This document shows, one piece after another, positions 47,330 to 59,200 of a stretch of 62,056 nt of DNA. A program made the translations under genes and the position numbers. Within the stretch, counting starts at the first letter, position 1. Every line of letters begins with the position of its first letter. The notes beneath the pieces were generated by a model that was not told the DNA's origin, ran no database searches, and saw only the letters and a program-made list of their open reading frames with translations. The stretch comes from Candidatus Pacebacteria bacterium RIFOXYA1_FULL_38_18 (GTDB lineage: Bacteria; Patescibacteriota; Microgenomatia; UBA1400; PJMF01). The stretch spans positions 1 through 62,056 of the forward strand of contig MFWV01000001.1 in the NCBI GenBank assembly GCA_001787405.1. The letters run 5' to 3'.

Positions 47330-48985
47330 ATGACAATCATTCAAGCTAAACACTGGGCGGATAAAATAGTCGAAGAGATTTTTGAGTGGCAAACCAACCA
47401 ACCTCAAAAAATTACTTTGCATGTGGATGATATGAAAACTCCCTCTGGTAGAGTGCATACTGGTTCATTGCGTGGAGCGGTTTTACATGATGTGATTGCT
47501 CAAGTATTGATGATTAAATCAGCTGAAAAAATAGTAAGCACCTATGTTTTCAACGATATGGATCCCATGGATGGTTTGCCAAGTTATTTGGATCAATCAG
47601 AATACGCCCCACACATGGGGAAGCCTTTATATCAAATTCCCGCTCCCCCCTTGAATCAATCAGGGCTCAATTTGGACTTAATCACTGCTGAAGAAAAAAA
47701 ACGCTTTCAAGGCGCCAAGACCTTTAGTGAGTTTTATGCCTTGGATTTTATTGATGCTTTTAGAAGAATTGGTTGCCAGCAAGAAATTGTTTGGAGTCAT
47801 GAGCTTTATGAATCAGGCAAAATGGATAAAATAATTCGTCTCAGTTTGGATAATGTTGAGAAAATCAAAGAGATTTATAAACAGGTAGCTGACTATAATT
47901 TACCTGATAAATGGTATCCTTTCCAAGTTATTTGTCCAAAATGTGGCAAAGTGGGCACTACCCTAGTGACTGATTGGGATGGCAATGAGGTTAGTTTTGA
48001 GTGTCAATCCGACAAAGTTGAGTGGGCTCAGGGCTGTGGATATATTGGTAAAATTAGTCCTTTTGGCGGAACAGGTAAATTGTTGTGGAAAGTTGATTGG
48101 CCGGCTCATTGGGCAGTTTTGGGGGTGACCGTAGAGGGAGCAGGTAAAGATCATACTTCAGCTGGTGGTTCACGAGACATGGGTAAGGCAATCGTTGAAG
48201 AAGTTTTTGCTTGGCAAAATCCTTTTGATATTCCTTACGAATGGATTTTGGTGCGAGGGGCCAAGATGAGCTCCAGTAAAGGAATTGGTACTTCGGCTAG
48301 AGAGTTTGTTCGACTTTTTCCAGCAGCCATTGGTCGCTTTTTATTTGTCAACAAACACTACAACCAAGTCATCGATTTTGATCCGAAAGGAATGGCTATC
48401 CCTGATTTATTTGATGAATATGATCAAGCAGCCAGGATTTTTTGGGGAGAAGAAAAAGGTGATCAGCGCTTGAGTAGAGCTTTTGAATTATCACAAATTG
48501 ATCAAGTACCTCAACCTCATTTTTTACCTCGTTTTCGTGATCTTGCCATTTGGATGCAACATCCAGAACTTGACCTAGAAGAAGAATTTGGCAAAATTAA
48601 AGGTTCAACCTTGACCAAAACAGAGTTGGCGGTTCTGGCGGATCGTCAAACATATGCTCAAATTTGGATAGATCAATATGCGCCTGAAGAATTTCAATTT
48701 ACTTTTCGATCAAATAACTCCCCTACTCTAGAGCTAACTACTGCAGAACGGGAATTTTTGCAAACAGTGGGAGAATTAATCGAGAGCAAGGCTTGGCAAC
48801 CGGCAGATTTTCAGCAAGCACTTTTTGACTCAGCCAAGCAAACCATCGGTGCCAAACAGGGTTTTCAAGCTATTTACAAGGCTTTTTTGGGTAAAAAATC
48901 AGGACCCAGAGCAGGTTGGTTTTTATTAAATATTCCAGCGGAACAACGCCAGCAACACTTTCTTCAAGTGATAGAAGGAAAATAA
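47330..48985 (+). CDS. lysS: Lysyl-tRNA synthetase, class I
   Basis: DDMKTPSGRVHTGSLRG; CPKCGKVGTT...; KMSSSKGIGTSAREF. Confidence 0.93.
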   Translation: MTIIQAKHWADKIVEEIFEWQTNQPQKITLHVDDMKTPSGRVHTGSLRGAVLHDVIAQVLMIKSAEKIVSTYVFNDMDPMDGLPSYLDQSEYAPHMGKPLYQIPAPPLNQSGLNLDLITAEEKKRFQGAKTFSEFYALDFIDAFRRIGCQQEIVWSHELYESGKMDKIIRLSLDNVEKIKEIYKQVADYNLPDKWYPFQVICPKCGKVGTTLVTDWDGNEVSFECQSDKVEWAQGCGYIGKISPFGGTGKLLWKVDWPAHWAVLGVTVEGAGKDHTSAGGSRDMGKAIVEEVFAWQNPFDIPYEWILVRGAKMSSSKGIGTSAREFVRLFPAAIGRFLFVNKHYNQVIDFDPKGMAIPDLFDEYDQAARIFWGEEKGDQRLSRAFELSQIDQVPQPHFLPRFRDLAIWMQHPELDLEEEFGKIKGSTLTKTELAVLADRQTYAQIWIDQYAPEEFQFTFRSNNSPTLELTTAEREFLQTVGELIESKAWQPADFQQALFDSAKQTIGAKQGFQAIYKAFLGKKSGPRAGWFLLNIPAEQRQQHFLQVIEGK

Positions 48986-48989
48986 TTTT

Positions 48990-49526
48990 ATGAAATTTCC
49001 TGATTTAAAAGAATCAACGGCAGTTTTGGCAAAATACGTCAAAAATAAAGCCTTGCGCCAACATTGCCGATTGGTAGCCTTGGCCATGGAGGCTTATGCC
49101 GAAAGCCTGGGTGAAGACAAAGAGCTTTGGTATCAAACAGGTTTATTGCATGATTTGGATTGGGAAATGTATCCAGACGAGCATCCCAAAAGGGCAGTTG
49201 AGGAAATTCTGATCAACTACCCCGCCGAACTGACTGCAGCAATCAGCGCGCACGCACCTGAAAGAACCGGTAAAGAGCCAAAAACATTGATCGAGCGCTA
49301 TCTTTTTGCTTGTGATGAGTTGTCTGGCCTGATGTATGCCGTATCACTGATGCGACCGAATGGCTTTGCTGATATGAGTCCCAAATCAGTCAAAAAAAAG
49401 CTGAAGGATAAATCTTTTGCAGCCAATGTAAATAGAGCAGATATCAAGAAAGGGTTCGAATTGATTGGCAAAAACCCCGATGAACATATATCATTCTTAA
49501 TTGAGGTATTTAAAAAAGAAAAGTAA
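48990..49526 (+). CDS. HD-domain protein (HDIG-type hydrolase)
   Basis: GLLHDLDWEMYPDEHPKRAVEEIL...AISAHAPERTG. Confidence 0.8.
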   Translation: MKFPDLKESTAVLAKYVKNKALRQHCRLVALAMEAYAESLGEDKELWYQTGLLHDLDWEMYPDEHPKRAVEEILINYPAELTAAISAHAPERTGKEPKTLIERYLFACDELSGLMYAVSLMRPNGFADMSPKSVKKKLKDKSFAANVNRADIKKGFELIGKNPDEHISFLIEVFKKEK

Positions 49527-49528
49527 AT

Positions 49529-50800
49529 ATGTTGGATATTAATTATATTCGTAAAAATGCTGAAGTTGTCAGAAAAGCTTGTCAAAACAAACAGCTCGAT
49601 TCTTCAGTGGTAGATCAAGTATTAGCAGTTGATGAACATCGTCGAGAATTAATGGTTGAGGTGCAGACTCTGCGTCAGCAAGCAAATGAAAACGCCAAGA
49701 CGGTTAAACAACAAGTCGCCGATGGCCAGCGACCGACCGAGGAAGCAATTGCCAAAGGAAAAGAGATTAAAGAACAACTAAAAGCAATTGAACCACAGCT
49801 CAAAGAAATAGAAGAGAAATTTGATGAATTGATGCTGGCTGTGCCCAATGTGCCAGCAGAAGATGTGCCGGTGGGTAAAGATGAAACAGGCAATCAGGTT
49901 TTACGTCAAGAAGGAGAGCTTCCGCAATTTGATTTTAAACCCAAACAGCATCAGGAATTGATGGAAAAGCTAGATATGTTGGATACAAAGCGAGCAGTGC
50001 GCATTGCTGGTTTTAGGGCTTACTTTTTGAAAAATAATGGCTTATTGCTAGAACAGGCCTTGCTGGCTTATGCATTAGATTTGATGGCTAAACATGGTTT
50101 TACTCTCATGAATGCTCCTGTACTGGTTAATAAAGAAGCCTTGATTGGTACTGGCTATTTTCCTTGGGGAGAGGAAGATCATTACGTAACTCAAGATGGC
50201 TCAATTTTGACTGGTACTTCAGAAGTAGCTTTGACGGCTTATTATGCTGGAGAAACTTTAACCGAAAAAGATTTACCTATCAAACTGACTGGCATTTCAC
50301 CTTGTTTCAGACGCGAAGTGGGCTCATACGGTAAAGATACCCAAGGCATTATTAGAGTTCATCAGTTTAATAAAGTAGAACAAATGGTCTATACGGTGGC
50401 AAATGAAGCAGAAACCAGAGTTTGGCACGATAAAATGTTGGGATTTTCAGAAGAATTATTAAAGAACTTGGAGTTGCCTTATCAAGTTTTATTGATGTGT
50501 ACGGGAGACATGGGAGCTGGGCAGTGTAAAAAGTATGATCTGGAAACTTGGTTTCCGGCTCAAAATAAGTATCGCGAAACTCACTCAGCTAGTTATTTCA
50601 AGGATTTTCAATCAAGACGATTAAACATTCGCTACCAGGCTCAAGATGGCAGTTTGCAGTATGTTTACACACTCAATAATACCGTGGCTGCTTCACCTCG
50701 TTTATTGGCAGCAATTATAGAAAATTATCAACAAGCAGATGGTACGATTGGTGTGCCCAAAGTTCTTCAACCTTATTTGAACAAAACCAAGCTTGATTGA
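49529..50800 (+). CDS. serS: Seryl-tRNA synthetase
   Basis: MLDINYIRKNAEVVRKACQNK; TGTSEVALTAYYAGE; SPCFRREVGSYGKDTQGIIRVHQFNKVEQ. Confidence 0.97.
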   Translation: MLDINYIRKNAEVVRKACQNKQLDSSVVDQVLAVDEHRRELMVEVQTLRQQANENAKTVKQQVADGQRPTEEAIAKGKEIKEQLKAIEPQLKEIEEKFDELMLAVPNVPAEDVPVGKDETGNQVLRQEGELPQFDFKPKQHQELMEKLDMLDTKRAVRIAGFRAYFLKNNGLLLEQALLAYALDLMAKHGFTLMNAPVLVNKEALIGTGYFPWGEEDHYVTQDGSILTGTSEVALTAYYAGETLTEKDLPIKLTGISPCFRREVGSYGKDTQGIIRVHQFNKVEQMVYTVANEAETRVWHDKMLGFSEELLKNLELPYQVLLMCTGDMGAGQCKKYDLETWFPAQNKYRETHSASYFKDFQSRRLNIRYQAQDGSLQYVYTLNNTVAASPRLLAAIIENYQQADGTIGVPKVLQPYLNKTKLD

Positions 50801-50855
50801 GATTTTGTGAGATTTGTCTCAAAAAATACACCAAGTTACTTTATAATAAACCCCT

Positions 50856-53816
50856 ATGTTGAAGTTTTTATCCAAAATTTTTGACGAAAATCAGCGCAAA
50901 CTAAATTCCTATCAAAAAATGGTTGATGAGATTAATGATTGGGAACCCAAGATTAAGAAATTAAGTGATACCCAGTTGGCTGCTCAGACAGATAAATTTC
51001 GTCGCGAGATAGAAACAATCCGTACCAAAGTTACCCCGGGAGATGTCGAAGCTCTAGCTATAGCCGAACAAAATATATTGGATGAATTATTGCCAGAAGT
51101 TTTTGCTACGGTGAGAGAGACTGCTCGCAGAGTATTGGGCATGCGCCACTATGATGTTCAGCTTTTGGCTGGTATTGCTTTACACAAAAAAAACATTACG
51201 GAACAAAAAACAGGTGAGGGCAAAACTCTTACGGTGAGTGCCCCTCTCTATCTCAATGCTCTACTGGGCAAGGGTGCTCATTTGGTAACGGTCAATGATT
51301 ATTTGGCCGAAGTAGGTGTGGGTTGGATGGGACCTATCTATCATTTTCTAGGCTTGAAAACAGCGGTTATAGTTCACGATCATGCCAAACTTTACGACCC
51401 CAGTGTAGATAGTGAAGACAGAGGCGATGAACGCTTGGAGCATTTTCTAGAAATTTCCCGGCAAGATGCTTATTTAGCTGATATTACCTATGGCACTAAC
51501 AATGAGTTTGGTTTTGATTATTTGCGCGATAATATGGTGCAAACTTTGGATCGCATGGTTCAGCGTCAAAACTATGCTCATCATTTTGCTATCGTTGACG
51601 AAGCCGACTCAATTTTGATAGATGAAGCTCGTACGCCATTGATTATTTCCGCTCCCGATACCGAGCCCACCCAAAAATATCATGAAACCGCTCATATGGT
51701 GAAATCTCTGGTCAAAGATCAGGATTATTCGATTGATGAAAAATCAAAATCAGCTACCCTGACGGACTTAGGTGTCAAGCGAATTGAGCAAAAATTGGGT
51801 GTAAAAAATCTTTATGAAGAAAGTTTTGAAACCATTCATCACATTGAATCAGCTCTTAAAGCCATGACTCTCTATCATCGTGATAAAGAATATATTGTTC
51901 GTGATGGACAAGTGGTGATTGTTGATGAACACACTGGTCGGCTCATGTATGGCAGACGTTATTCGGACGGACTTCACCAAGCTATCGAAGCCAAAGAAGC
52001 AGTCAATATTCAACAAGAATCTCGTACTTTGGCCACTATTTCCATTCAAAATTATTTTAGAATGTATCAAAAATTGGCAGGTATGACCGGTACTGCTGCC
52101 ACCGAAGCCGAAGAGTTTAATAAAATTTATGAAGTGGATGTTTTGGTTATTCCTACCAATAAGCCGATTGTTCGCAATGATCGCTCTGACATAGTTTATA
52201 AAACTACTACTGCCAAATATTCAGCAATCATCAAGGAAATAGAAACTTTGCACGCCAAAGGCAGGCCAATTTTGCTTGGAACAAGATCAATCGACAATAA
52301 CCAAATTATTGCTAGTTTTCTGACCAGAAAAAAAATTCCTCATCAAATTTTGAATGCCAAAAATAATGAAAAAGAAGCCTTCATTATTGCTGATGCTGGT
52401 AAAAAAGGTGCCATTACGGTAGCTACCAATATTGCTGGTCGCGGAGTAGATATTGTTTTGGGAGGGGCTCAGCCAGAATTGAAAGAATATCGTAAAAAAA
52501 CCACCACCAAAAAAAGAACAACTCTTCCCAAAAAATATGAGAGCTTGAGACTGCCAACCAATATCAATCCTGCCAATTACAAATTGGCCGAATATGCGCA
52601 AGCGATGGATAAATGGCAAAAAGCTCATGATGAAGTAGTCTCTTTGGGTGGTCTGCATATTTTGGGTACGGAAAGACATGAATCACGACGAATTGATAAT
52701 CAGCTAAGGGGTCGGGCTGGCAGACAAGGAGATCCTGGTTCTTCACAGTTTTTTGTGAGTTTGGAAGATGAAATTATGCGCATTTTTGGTGGAGAACAAA
52801 TTGCCAAAATCATGGATTTTCTAAAAATTGACGAGAATCAACCGATTGAACATTCAATGGTGGGCAAATCAATCGAATCAGCTCAAGTAAAAGTAGAAGG
52901 CTTTTTCTTTGATCAGCGCAAACGCTTGGTGGAGTTTGATGATGTGATGAATAAACATCGGGAAATTATTTACAAACGCCGTCGTCGTTTATTGGAACAA
53001 GCAGAGGCAGAAGTTCGTCAGGAAACAGTTGGCGAGCCATTGGAAGAGCAAATCAAGGGATTTTTAGAAAAAGAAATTCACGCTTTGGTGGGCAAACATC
53101 TCTCTCATGATTTTGCTGATGAAGAGCTTGATGCGCTAGTAAAAGAATTTATTACGATTATTCCTTTCGATAATGAGTCACAAAAAAGACTTTTTAAAGA
53201 TTTGAAAAATCTTGGTAACGAAGATGATATAGCAGATCGATTGTTGAAAATTGTGGATGACACTTATAGTTCGCGAGAGCGGGTGCTGGGCAAAGATCAG
53301 TTGCGCAATTTAGAAAAAATGGTGGTTTTATCTACTATTGATGAGAAATGGATGGATCATTTGGACGAAGTAGAAAGTTTGCGTGAAGGGATTTGGCTCA
53401 GAGGTGATAAACAAACAGTTATTTCAGAGTATAAAAAAGAAGCTTTTGGATTATTTGAAGAATTGATTGACAGCATTGACGTTACTATTGCCAAACGTAT
53501 TTTCCGAGTGCATCCCATCTCGCAACCCATTCAACCAGTCATGCCGACTGATATTGAACTGAGAAAAGAAGACATTCATGAAAGCATTGCCAAAGAAGTA
53601 GCTGATGCCACTCCCCCCTCTGCCAGCAAAACCCCGCAAAAACAAGCTGGTTCATTGGGAGATTTGGCGGCTGCACTGGGATCTGCCAAGGCAACTCCAT
53701 CCAGAAAACCTGGCTCCAAGCGGGCCAAAATCGGTCGTAATGATCCTTGTCCTTGTGGTAGTGGCCTGAAATACAAAAAGTGTGGCTTGATCAATGCTCC
53801 AGAACATAAAGGATAG
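50856..53816 (+). CDS. secA: Preprotein translocase subunit SecA
   Basis: TGEGKTLTVSAPLYLNAL; VDEADSILIDEARTPLIISAP; GTERHESRRIDNQLRGRAGRQGDPGSSQF; C-terminal CPCGSGLKYKKCG. Confidence 0.97.
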   Translation: MLKFLSKIFDENQRKLNSYQKMVDEINDWEPKIKKLSDTQLAAQTDKFRREIETIRTKVTPGDVEALAIAEQNILDELLPEVFATVRETARRVLGMRHYDVQLLAGIALHKKNITEQKTGEGKTLTVSAPLYLNALLGKGAHLVTVNDYLAEVGVGWMGPIYHFLGLKTAVIVHDHAKLYDPSVDSEDRGDERLEHFLEISRQDAYLADITYGTNNEFGFDYLRDNMVQTLDRMVQRQNYAHHFAIVDEADSILIDEARTPLIISAPDTEPTQKYHETAHMVKSLVKDQDYSIDEKSKSATLTDLGVKRIEQKLGVKNLYEESFETIHHIESALKAMTLYHRDKEYIVRDGQVVIVDEHTGRLMYGRRYSDGLHQAIEAKEAVNIQQESRTLATISIQNYFRMYQKLAGMTGTAATEAEEFNKIYEVDVLVIPTNKPIVRNDRSDIVYKTTTAKYSAIIKEIETLHAKGRPILLGTRSIDNNQIIASFLTRKKIPHQILNAKNNEKEAFIIADAGKKGAITVATNIAGRGVDIVLGGAQPELKEYRKKTTTKKRTTLPKKYESLRLPTNINPANYKLAEYAQAMDKWQKAHDEVVSLGGLHILGTERHESRRIDNQLRGRAGRQGDPGSSQFFVSLEDEIMRIFGGEQIAKIMDFLKIDENQPIEHSMVGKSIESAQVKVEGFFFDQRKRLVEFDDVMNKHREIIYKRRRRLLEQAEAEVRQETVGEPLEEQIKGFLEKEIHALVGKHLSHDFADEELDALVKEFITIIPFDNESQKRLFKDLKNLGNEDDIADRLLKIVDDTYSSRERVLGKDQLRNLEKMVVLSTIDEKWMDHLDEVESLREGIWLRGDKQTVISEYKKEAFGLFEELIDSIDVTIAKRIFRVHPISQPIQPVMPTDIELRKEDIHESIAKEVADATPPSASKTPQKQAGSLGDLAAALGSAKATPSRKPGSKRAKIGRNDPCPCGSGLKYKKCGLINAPEHKG

Positions 53817-53835
53817 TTAGTTTAAATTAAATATC

Positions 53836-54684
53836 ATGCCGGAACTTCCAGAAGTTGAAACAGTAGTACGCCGTTTGGCTAAGGTTTTACCAGGTAAGGT
53901 AATTAAATCAATTGAAGTGTTGCGTGATAAAAGTTTTCAAGGAAAATCAAATCAACTCAAGGCTCGTCAAATTATTAGAGTTAACCGGCGGGCTAAAATG
54001 ATTCATTTGGAAATTGAAGGTGATCATGATTTATTAATTCACCTCAAAATGACTGGCCAGTTAGTTTTTGTTGGCAATGGTCAAAAAATTGGAGGTGGTC
54101 ACCCCACTGGAGATTGGGTGAATGAATTACCCAGCAATCATACGAGAGCAATCATCAATTTTCAGGATGGATCGATTTTGTATTTTAATGATATGCGTGT
54201 TTTTGGGTGGATGAGAATGTTGGATCAGCCAGCACTTGAAAAAGAATTTAATCGTTATGGACCAGATGCCAATAGTGATGAATTAACTGTTGATTATTTT
54301 AAAAAAGTATTTGCCCATCGCAGTATTCCTATTAAACAGGCAATCATGGATAATGTTCTACTTTCTGGTATTGGCAACATTTACGCTAGTGAAGCTTTGT
54401 TTTATGCGGGTATTCATCCTCAGCGGTCAGCAAAATCTCTAATTCATGCTGAATGGAAAAAACTACATCAAGCAATTAGAATGGTATTGGATGAGGGAAT
54501 TAAAGCTGGTGGAACGACTTTTGATGGTAAATATGTCAATGCAGATGGATTAGCCGGTCATTATCAAGATAAATTGATGGTTTATGGACGAGCCGGAGAA
54601 CTTTGTCTAAATTGTCAAACAAAAATCGGAAAAATTAAGCTAGCTGGTCGTGGTAGTTATTTTTGCCCTCGGTGTCAAACTTGA
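53836..54684 (+). CDS. mutM: Formamidopyrimidine-DNA glycosylase
   Basis: MPELPEVETVVRRLAKVLPGK; GIGNIYASEALFYAGIHPQR; CLNCQTKIGKIKLAGRGSYFCPRCQ. Confidence 0.96.
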   Translation: MPELPEVETVVRRLAKVLPGKVIKSIEVLRDKSFQGKSNQLKARQIIRVNRRAKMIHLEIEGDHDLLIHLKMTGQLVFVGNGQKIGGGHPTGDWVNELPSNHTRAIINFQDGSILYFNDMRVFGWMRMLDQPALEKEFNRYGPDANSDELTVDYFKKVFAHRSIPIKQAIMDNVLLSGIGNIYASEALFYAGIHPQRSAKSLIHAEWKKLHQAIRMVLDEGIKAGGTTFDGKYVNADGLAGHYQDKLMVYGRAGELCLNCQTKIGKIKLAGRGSYFCPRCQT

Positions 54685-54691
54685 TTGGTTT

Positions 54692-55189
54692 ATGAAAAAA
54701 ATTATTTATTCAGTTACCAACTTCGTGCATTGTGGGGATGATTATTTATTTATTCATCGAACCAAAAAAACTGATTATAAAGTGGATAGCGGTCGTTTAA
54801 ATGGCATTGGTGGCAAGTTAGAACCAAATGAAAATTTTTTACAAGCAGCGATTAGAGAGACCAAAGAAGAAACTGGTTTAGTAGTTGAGGCTAAAGATAT
54901 TAAGCTAGCCGGCATAGTGCGCATGCAGGGTGGTTATGAACAGGATTGGTTGATGTGTTTTTTCAAGATTTCCGTACCGGACAAATCAATTCCAGCCGGG
55001 ATGGAAAATCCAGAGGGTCAGTTAGTATGGTTACCCAAAGATCAAGTATTGAAGAGCGATTTTGAATTAGTTGATGATCTTAATTATTGTTTTACTGATA
55101 TTACTGAAGAAAGAATCCCCTTTTTTGTTCATGCTGAAATGAATGAAGATGAGACGGTAAAAAAATGGAACGCAGATTATTTAAAATAA
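54692..55189 (+). CDS. NUDIX hydrolase (MutT/8-oxo-dGTPase-like)
   Basis: NUDIX box GGKLEPNENFLQAAIRETKEETGL. Confidence 0.9.
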   Translation: MKKIIYSVTNFVHCGDDYLFIHRTKKTDYKVDSGRLNGIGGKLEPNENFLQAAIRETKEETGLVVEAKDIKLAGIVRMQGGYEQDWLMCFFKISVPDKSIPAGMENPEGQLVWLPKDQVLKSDFELVDDLNYCFTDITEERIPFFVHAEMNEDETVKKWNADYLK

Positions 55190-55225
55190 TTATTTTAATT
55201 TTAAAATAAAATAATTAAAACAAAA

Positions 55226-56158
55226 TTATAAATATTTTTTCAAAGTATTAACAGATTTTTCAAAAAGTTGTTTTTCATCCCAGGAAAGTTTGATTTCAAT
55301 TGCCTGCTCTACTCCACCTCTGCCGATAACACATGGTACGCTCAGGGCCACTCCGCTGTGTCCTTGGTAATTGTGAAGCGGTATGGAAACTGGAAAAACT
55401 TGCTTGCTATCACGCAGAACAGTCTCTACAAGTTTGGCAGTTGCCACGGCAATAGCATAATAAGTAGATCCTTTGGTAGCAATAATTTTATAAGCAGCAT
55501 CTCTAGTTTTTTGATAGGCAGCCTGAGCTTTTTCAATGGTCATGTTTGGTAGAGATAACAAATTTTGACCACCGACTAGAGCGCTAGCTAGTGCTGGAAA
55601 AGAAGTGTCGCCATGCTCGCCTAGAATATAGGCATGAATACTTTTAGGATTGATTTTCAGACTTTCTGATAGGTGAAAGCGGAAACGAGAACTGTCCAAA
55701 GTAGTTCCAGTGCCAAAGATTTGTCCTTTTGGTAGATTGGCAATTTTGTAAGCCTCATAGGTGAGGACATCAACAGGATTGCTGATGATGATAATGATTG
55801 CTCCAGGTGCATATTTAACAACTTTGGGAATTATTTCTCTGATAATTTCTTTATTTTTGGTTGTCAGGTCCAGTCTAGTATCTCCTGGTTTTTGTGCGCA
55901 ACCAGCAGCAATTACCACCACATCAGTATTCTTCAGATCTTCGTAATTGGCAGAGGAGTGAACTTGGGCAGAGTTCATGAATAGCGAACCATGCTCTAGG
56001 TCAAGTTCCTCACCCTTTATTTTATCTTCGGAACGGCTGATGAGCAGTAATTCGTTGGGAATGTTTTTCAAAAGTAAAGCAAAAGCCACCGACATACCCA
56101 CACGACCACAACCAATGATGGCGACTTTATTATTATCGTATTTGGGCAGTGTAGTCAC
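55226..56158 (-). CDS. ldh: L-lactate dehydrogenase
   Basis: VAIIGCGRVGMSVAFAL; GCAQKPGDTRLDL (Gln at specificity position); SNPVDVLTYEAYK; LGEHGDTSFP. Confidence 0.92.
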   Translation of the reverse strand: MTTLPKYDNNKVAIIGCGRVGMSVAFALLLKNIPNELLLISRSEDKIKGEELDLEHGSLFMNSAQVHSSANYEDLKNTDVVVIAAGCAQKPGDTRLDLTTKNKEIIREIIPKVVKYAPGAIIIIISNPVDVLTYEAYKIANLPKGQIFGTGTTLDSSRFRFHLSESLKINPKSIHAYILGEHGDTSFPALASALVGGQNLLSLPNMTIEKAQAAYQKTRDAAYKIIATKGSTYYAIAVATAKLVETVLRDSKQVFPVSIPLHNYQGHSGVALSVPCVIGRGGVEQAIEIKLSWDEKQLFEKSVNTLKKYL

Positions 56159-56216
56159 AGATTTATTCTATTACTTTTATATTGATGAAAGCAAACTCGA
56201 TTAATTATTTGCCAAA

Positions 56217-59200
56217 TTAACTCAAGATGTTTTGAATTTCTTTTTCTAGATCCTCACTCCATTTCACGCCATAAGGTAGCATGATGCGTTCTGGTTTACC
56301 ACCATTGGGAATCAAGACGGCAACTCTCATTTTTCCAGGATATTTTTTTAAAAGATTGCCTAGATTTTGTAAGGTTTTTTTCTCGGTTTTACGAGGAATG
56401 AAGATTTCTTTGGCATTATCTCTATGATTGTTATTGGTATTTTCTGCGGGAGTGCTGATTTTTTCTGCTACCAACTTTAATTCATCTTCACGATATTGCA
56501 CGGTAGCTTTGATGAGAACAACTTTATTTTCTTGGATGATATCTTTTTCTTGTTGATAAAGTTTGGGAAAGAAAACTATTTCTATACTTCCCGTAGAATC
56601 TTGCAAAACACCAAAAGCCATTTCAGAACCGTTTTTTTTGGTTCTGGTAACCTTGACTCGATTCAAGATTCCACCAAAAATAAAAACTTTATCTTTATGA
56701 ATGTGATGATCTAGTTCATTAATATTTTTATTTGACTGACCGCTAACCATTTCCAGCTGATCTGCCAATGGATTATCGGTTAGATACATACCCAATAATT
56801 CTTTTTCGAAAGATAATAATTCTTTCACAGAATACTCTTTGAGTTTGGGAAAACTATCTTGAATAGTGGTGCTATCAGTAGAGACTTTGGCAAAAAGATT
56901 GTCTTGACCATCCACATCAGATTGAAATTGAGCAGCTGTTTGACGAATATCTTCTAGATTTTCCAACATGCTGGATCTAGTGCCAAAACTATCCATTGCT
57001 CCTACTTTGATCAAACTCTCAATCACTTTTTTATTAACTTTTCTACCATCAGTTTTATGAATGAATTGAGTGAGTGAATGAAATTTACCTTTCAATTCTT
57101 GTCTGGTTTGCAAAATATTTTCAATAGCTGCAATGCCAACATTTTTGATAGCAGAAAGACTAAAGCGAATCGCCTTTTTTTCCAAAGATTGCTGGTTTTT
57201 TTCAATAGTGAAAGTATCATCCGATGAATTAATATCCGGTGGTAAGATTTTAATACCCATTTCTCTACTAGCTTCAACTGCCACGGAAACTTTTTCATCT
57301 CTGCTCAAAGAAGTGGCATTTGATTCAACGCTCAAAAGAGCAGCCATATATTCCACTGGATAATTGGCCTTAAGATAGGCAGTTTGATAAGCAATCATGG
57401 CATAACTGGCTGCGTGAGCTTTATTAAAACCGTAATTGGCAAAGGCTTCAATAAAGCCCCAAACTTTTTCTGAAACATTTTTTTTGTAACCTTTTTTAAC
57501 AGAATCTCTGATAAATCGCTCCCGATTTTTATCCAACATTTTGCGTTGTTTTTTACCAATTGCACGTCGCAAAACATCAGCTTCACCCATGGTGTAGCCA
57601 GCCATATGGTGCACAATTTCCAAAACTTGCTCTTGGTAAACCATGATTCCATAAGTTTCTTCCAAGATAGGCTTGAGTGAATCATGAGGATAAGTAACAC
57701 TTTTGGGATTATGCTTGCCCTCAATAAAACGAGGAATAAGATCCATTGGTCCTGGTCGATAAAGGGCCAGCATAGCGGTAATATCAGAAAATTGAGTGGG
57801 TTGTAAAGATTTGGCTACTCGGCGCATACCGCCAGACTCCAACTGGAAAATGCCGACGGTTTCTCCAGAAGCCAATAATTGATAGGTCTTTTTGTCATCA
57901 ATGGCAATCTTGTCGATATCCAATTTTTTATTTTGGTATTTTTCAATTAAATTAACAGCAGTCTGAATAGTGGATAAGTTGCGTAATCCCAAAAAATCAA
58001 ATTTTAGCAAACCAATGGCTTGATCATCAATATTGCAGTCCAGTGAATACATATCATATTGAGTAATCATTTTGCCGGTACGGCTATCTTTTTGAATCGG
58101 AGTGTATTCAGGCAGTGGTTTATCAGCAATGATGACGGCGGCGGCGTGAACGCTACTGTGGCGAATAGTTCCTTCAACTTGTTGGGCTAAATCTAGTAAT
58201 TTTTTGAAACGAGGTTGTTTATAGTATTCTCCTAGTTCTGGTACATTTCTCAAAGCAGAAGCGATACTGGTTTTTTTGCCAGGTACATTGGGAATGAGTT
58301 TGGCGATTCGATCAGGTTCTTCATAGGGCATGCCCAACACTCGGCCAATATCTCGCACAGCCACTCTTGCCTCCATTCGACCAAAAGTAATCACATGAGC
58401 TAAATGATCGCGACCATATTTTTTGGCTGCATATTCAATCACTTCCTCGCGCCGATCATCAGCAAAATCAATATCAATATCAGGGGGTGTGGGACGCTCT
58501 GGATTCAAAAAACGTTCAAAAGGCAAACCATGTTCTAAAGGATTGAGGGTGGTAATATCCAAACCATAAGATACCAGTGAGCCGGCAACAGAACCTCTAC
58601 CCGGACCAACACCAATACCCTGTTTTTTTGCCCAGGTAACAAAATCTTGAGTAATTAAAAAATAAGTGGCATAGCCTTTATTGTTAATAATATTTAATTC
58701 ATATTCCACGCGATCTTTGACTTCCTTGGTTATTTTGTCAAATTTATGCTTCAAACCTTCATAAGTTTTTTTGCTCAGCCACGATTCGGTAGTTTCATTT
58801 TTGGGTAATTTAAATTCAGGAAAAATAAGTTGGCCGGTAGGAATTTCCAAATTGCACTGTTTGGCAATTTTGACAGTATTTTCAATTGCTTCTGGATAAT
58901 CACTAAACAAATCCTTCATTTCTTCAGTAGATTTCAAATAAAAAGAAGGCATGTCAACCATGCTCATACGTTTTTTATCGGAAATTAATTTTCTGGTTTG
59001 TACACAAAGTAGAGCATCCTGAGCTTCTACCTCTGTGGCTTCTACATAGTGAACGTCATTGGTGGCGACCAAAGGAATATCCAAATCTCTAGAAATCTTG
59101 ATTAATTTTTTATTAAGCTCTTTTAACTCGGTTGCTCCTGGGTGATTTTGTAATTCAATATAAAATCGATCGCCAAAGATTTCTTTATATTTTTGAAATT

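Noticed and set aside
52460-52660. ~50-aa insertion in SecA before the GTERHESRRIDNQLRGR motif
   Set aside because: Length variation at this position is common in SecA families; not treated as novel
55190-55230. AT-only palindrome (TTATTTTAATTTTAAAATAAAATAA) between convergent mutT-like and ldh genes
   Set aside because: Low-complexity AT sequence between convergent genes; weak terminator at most
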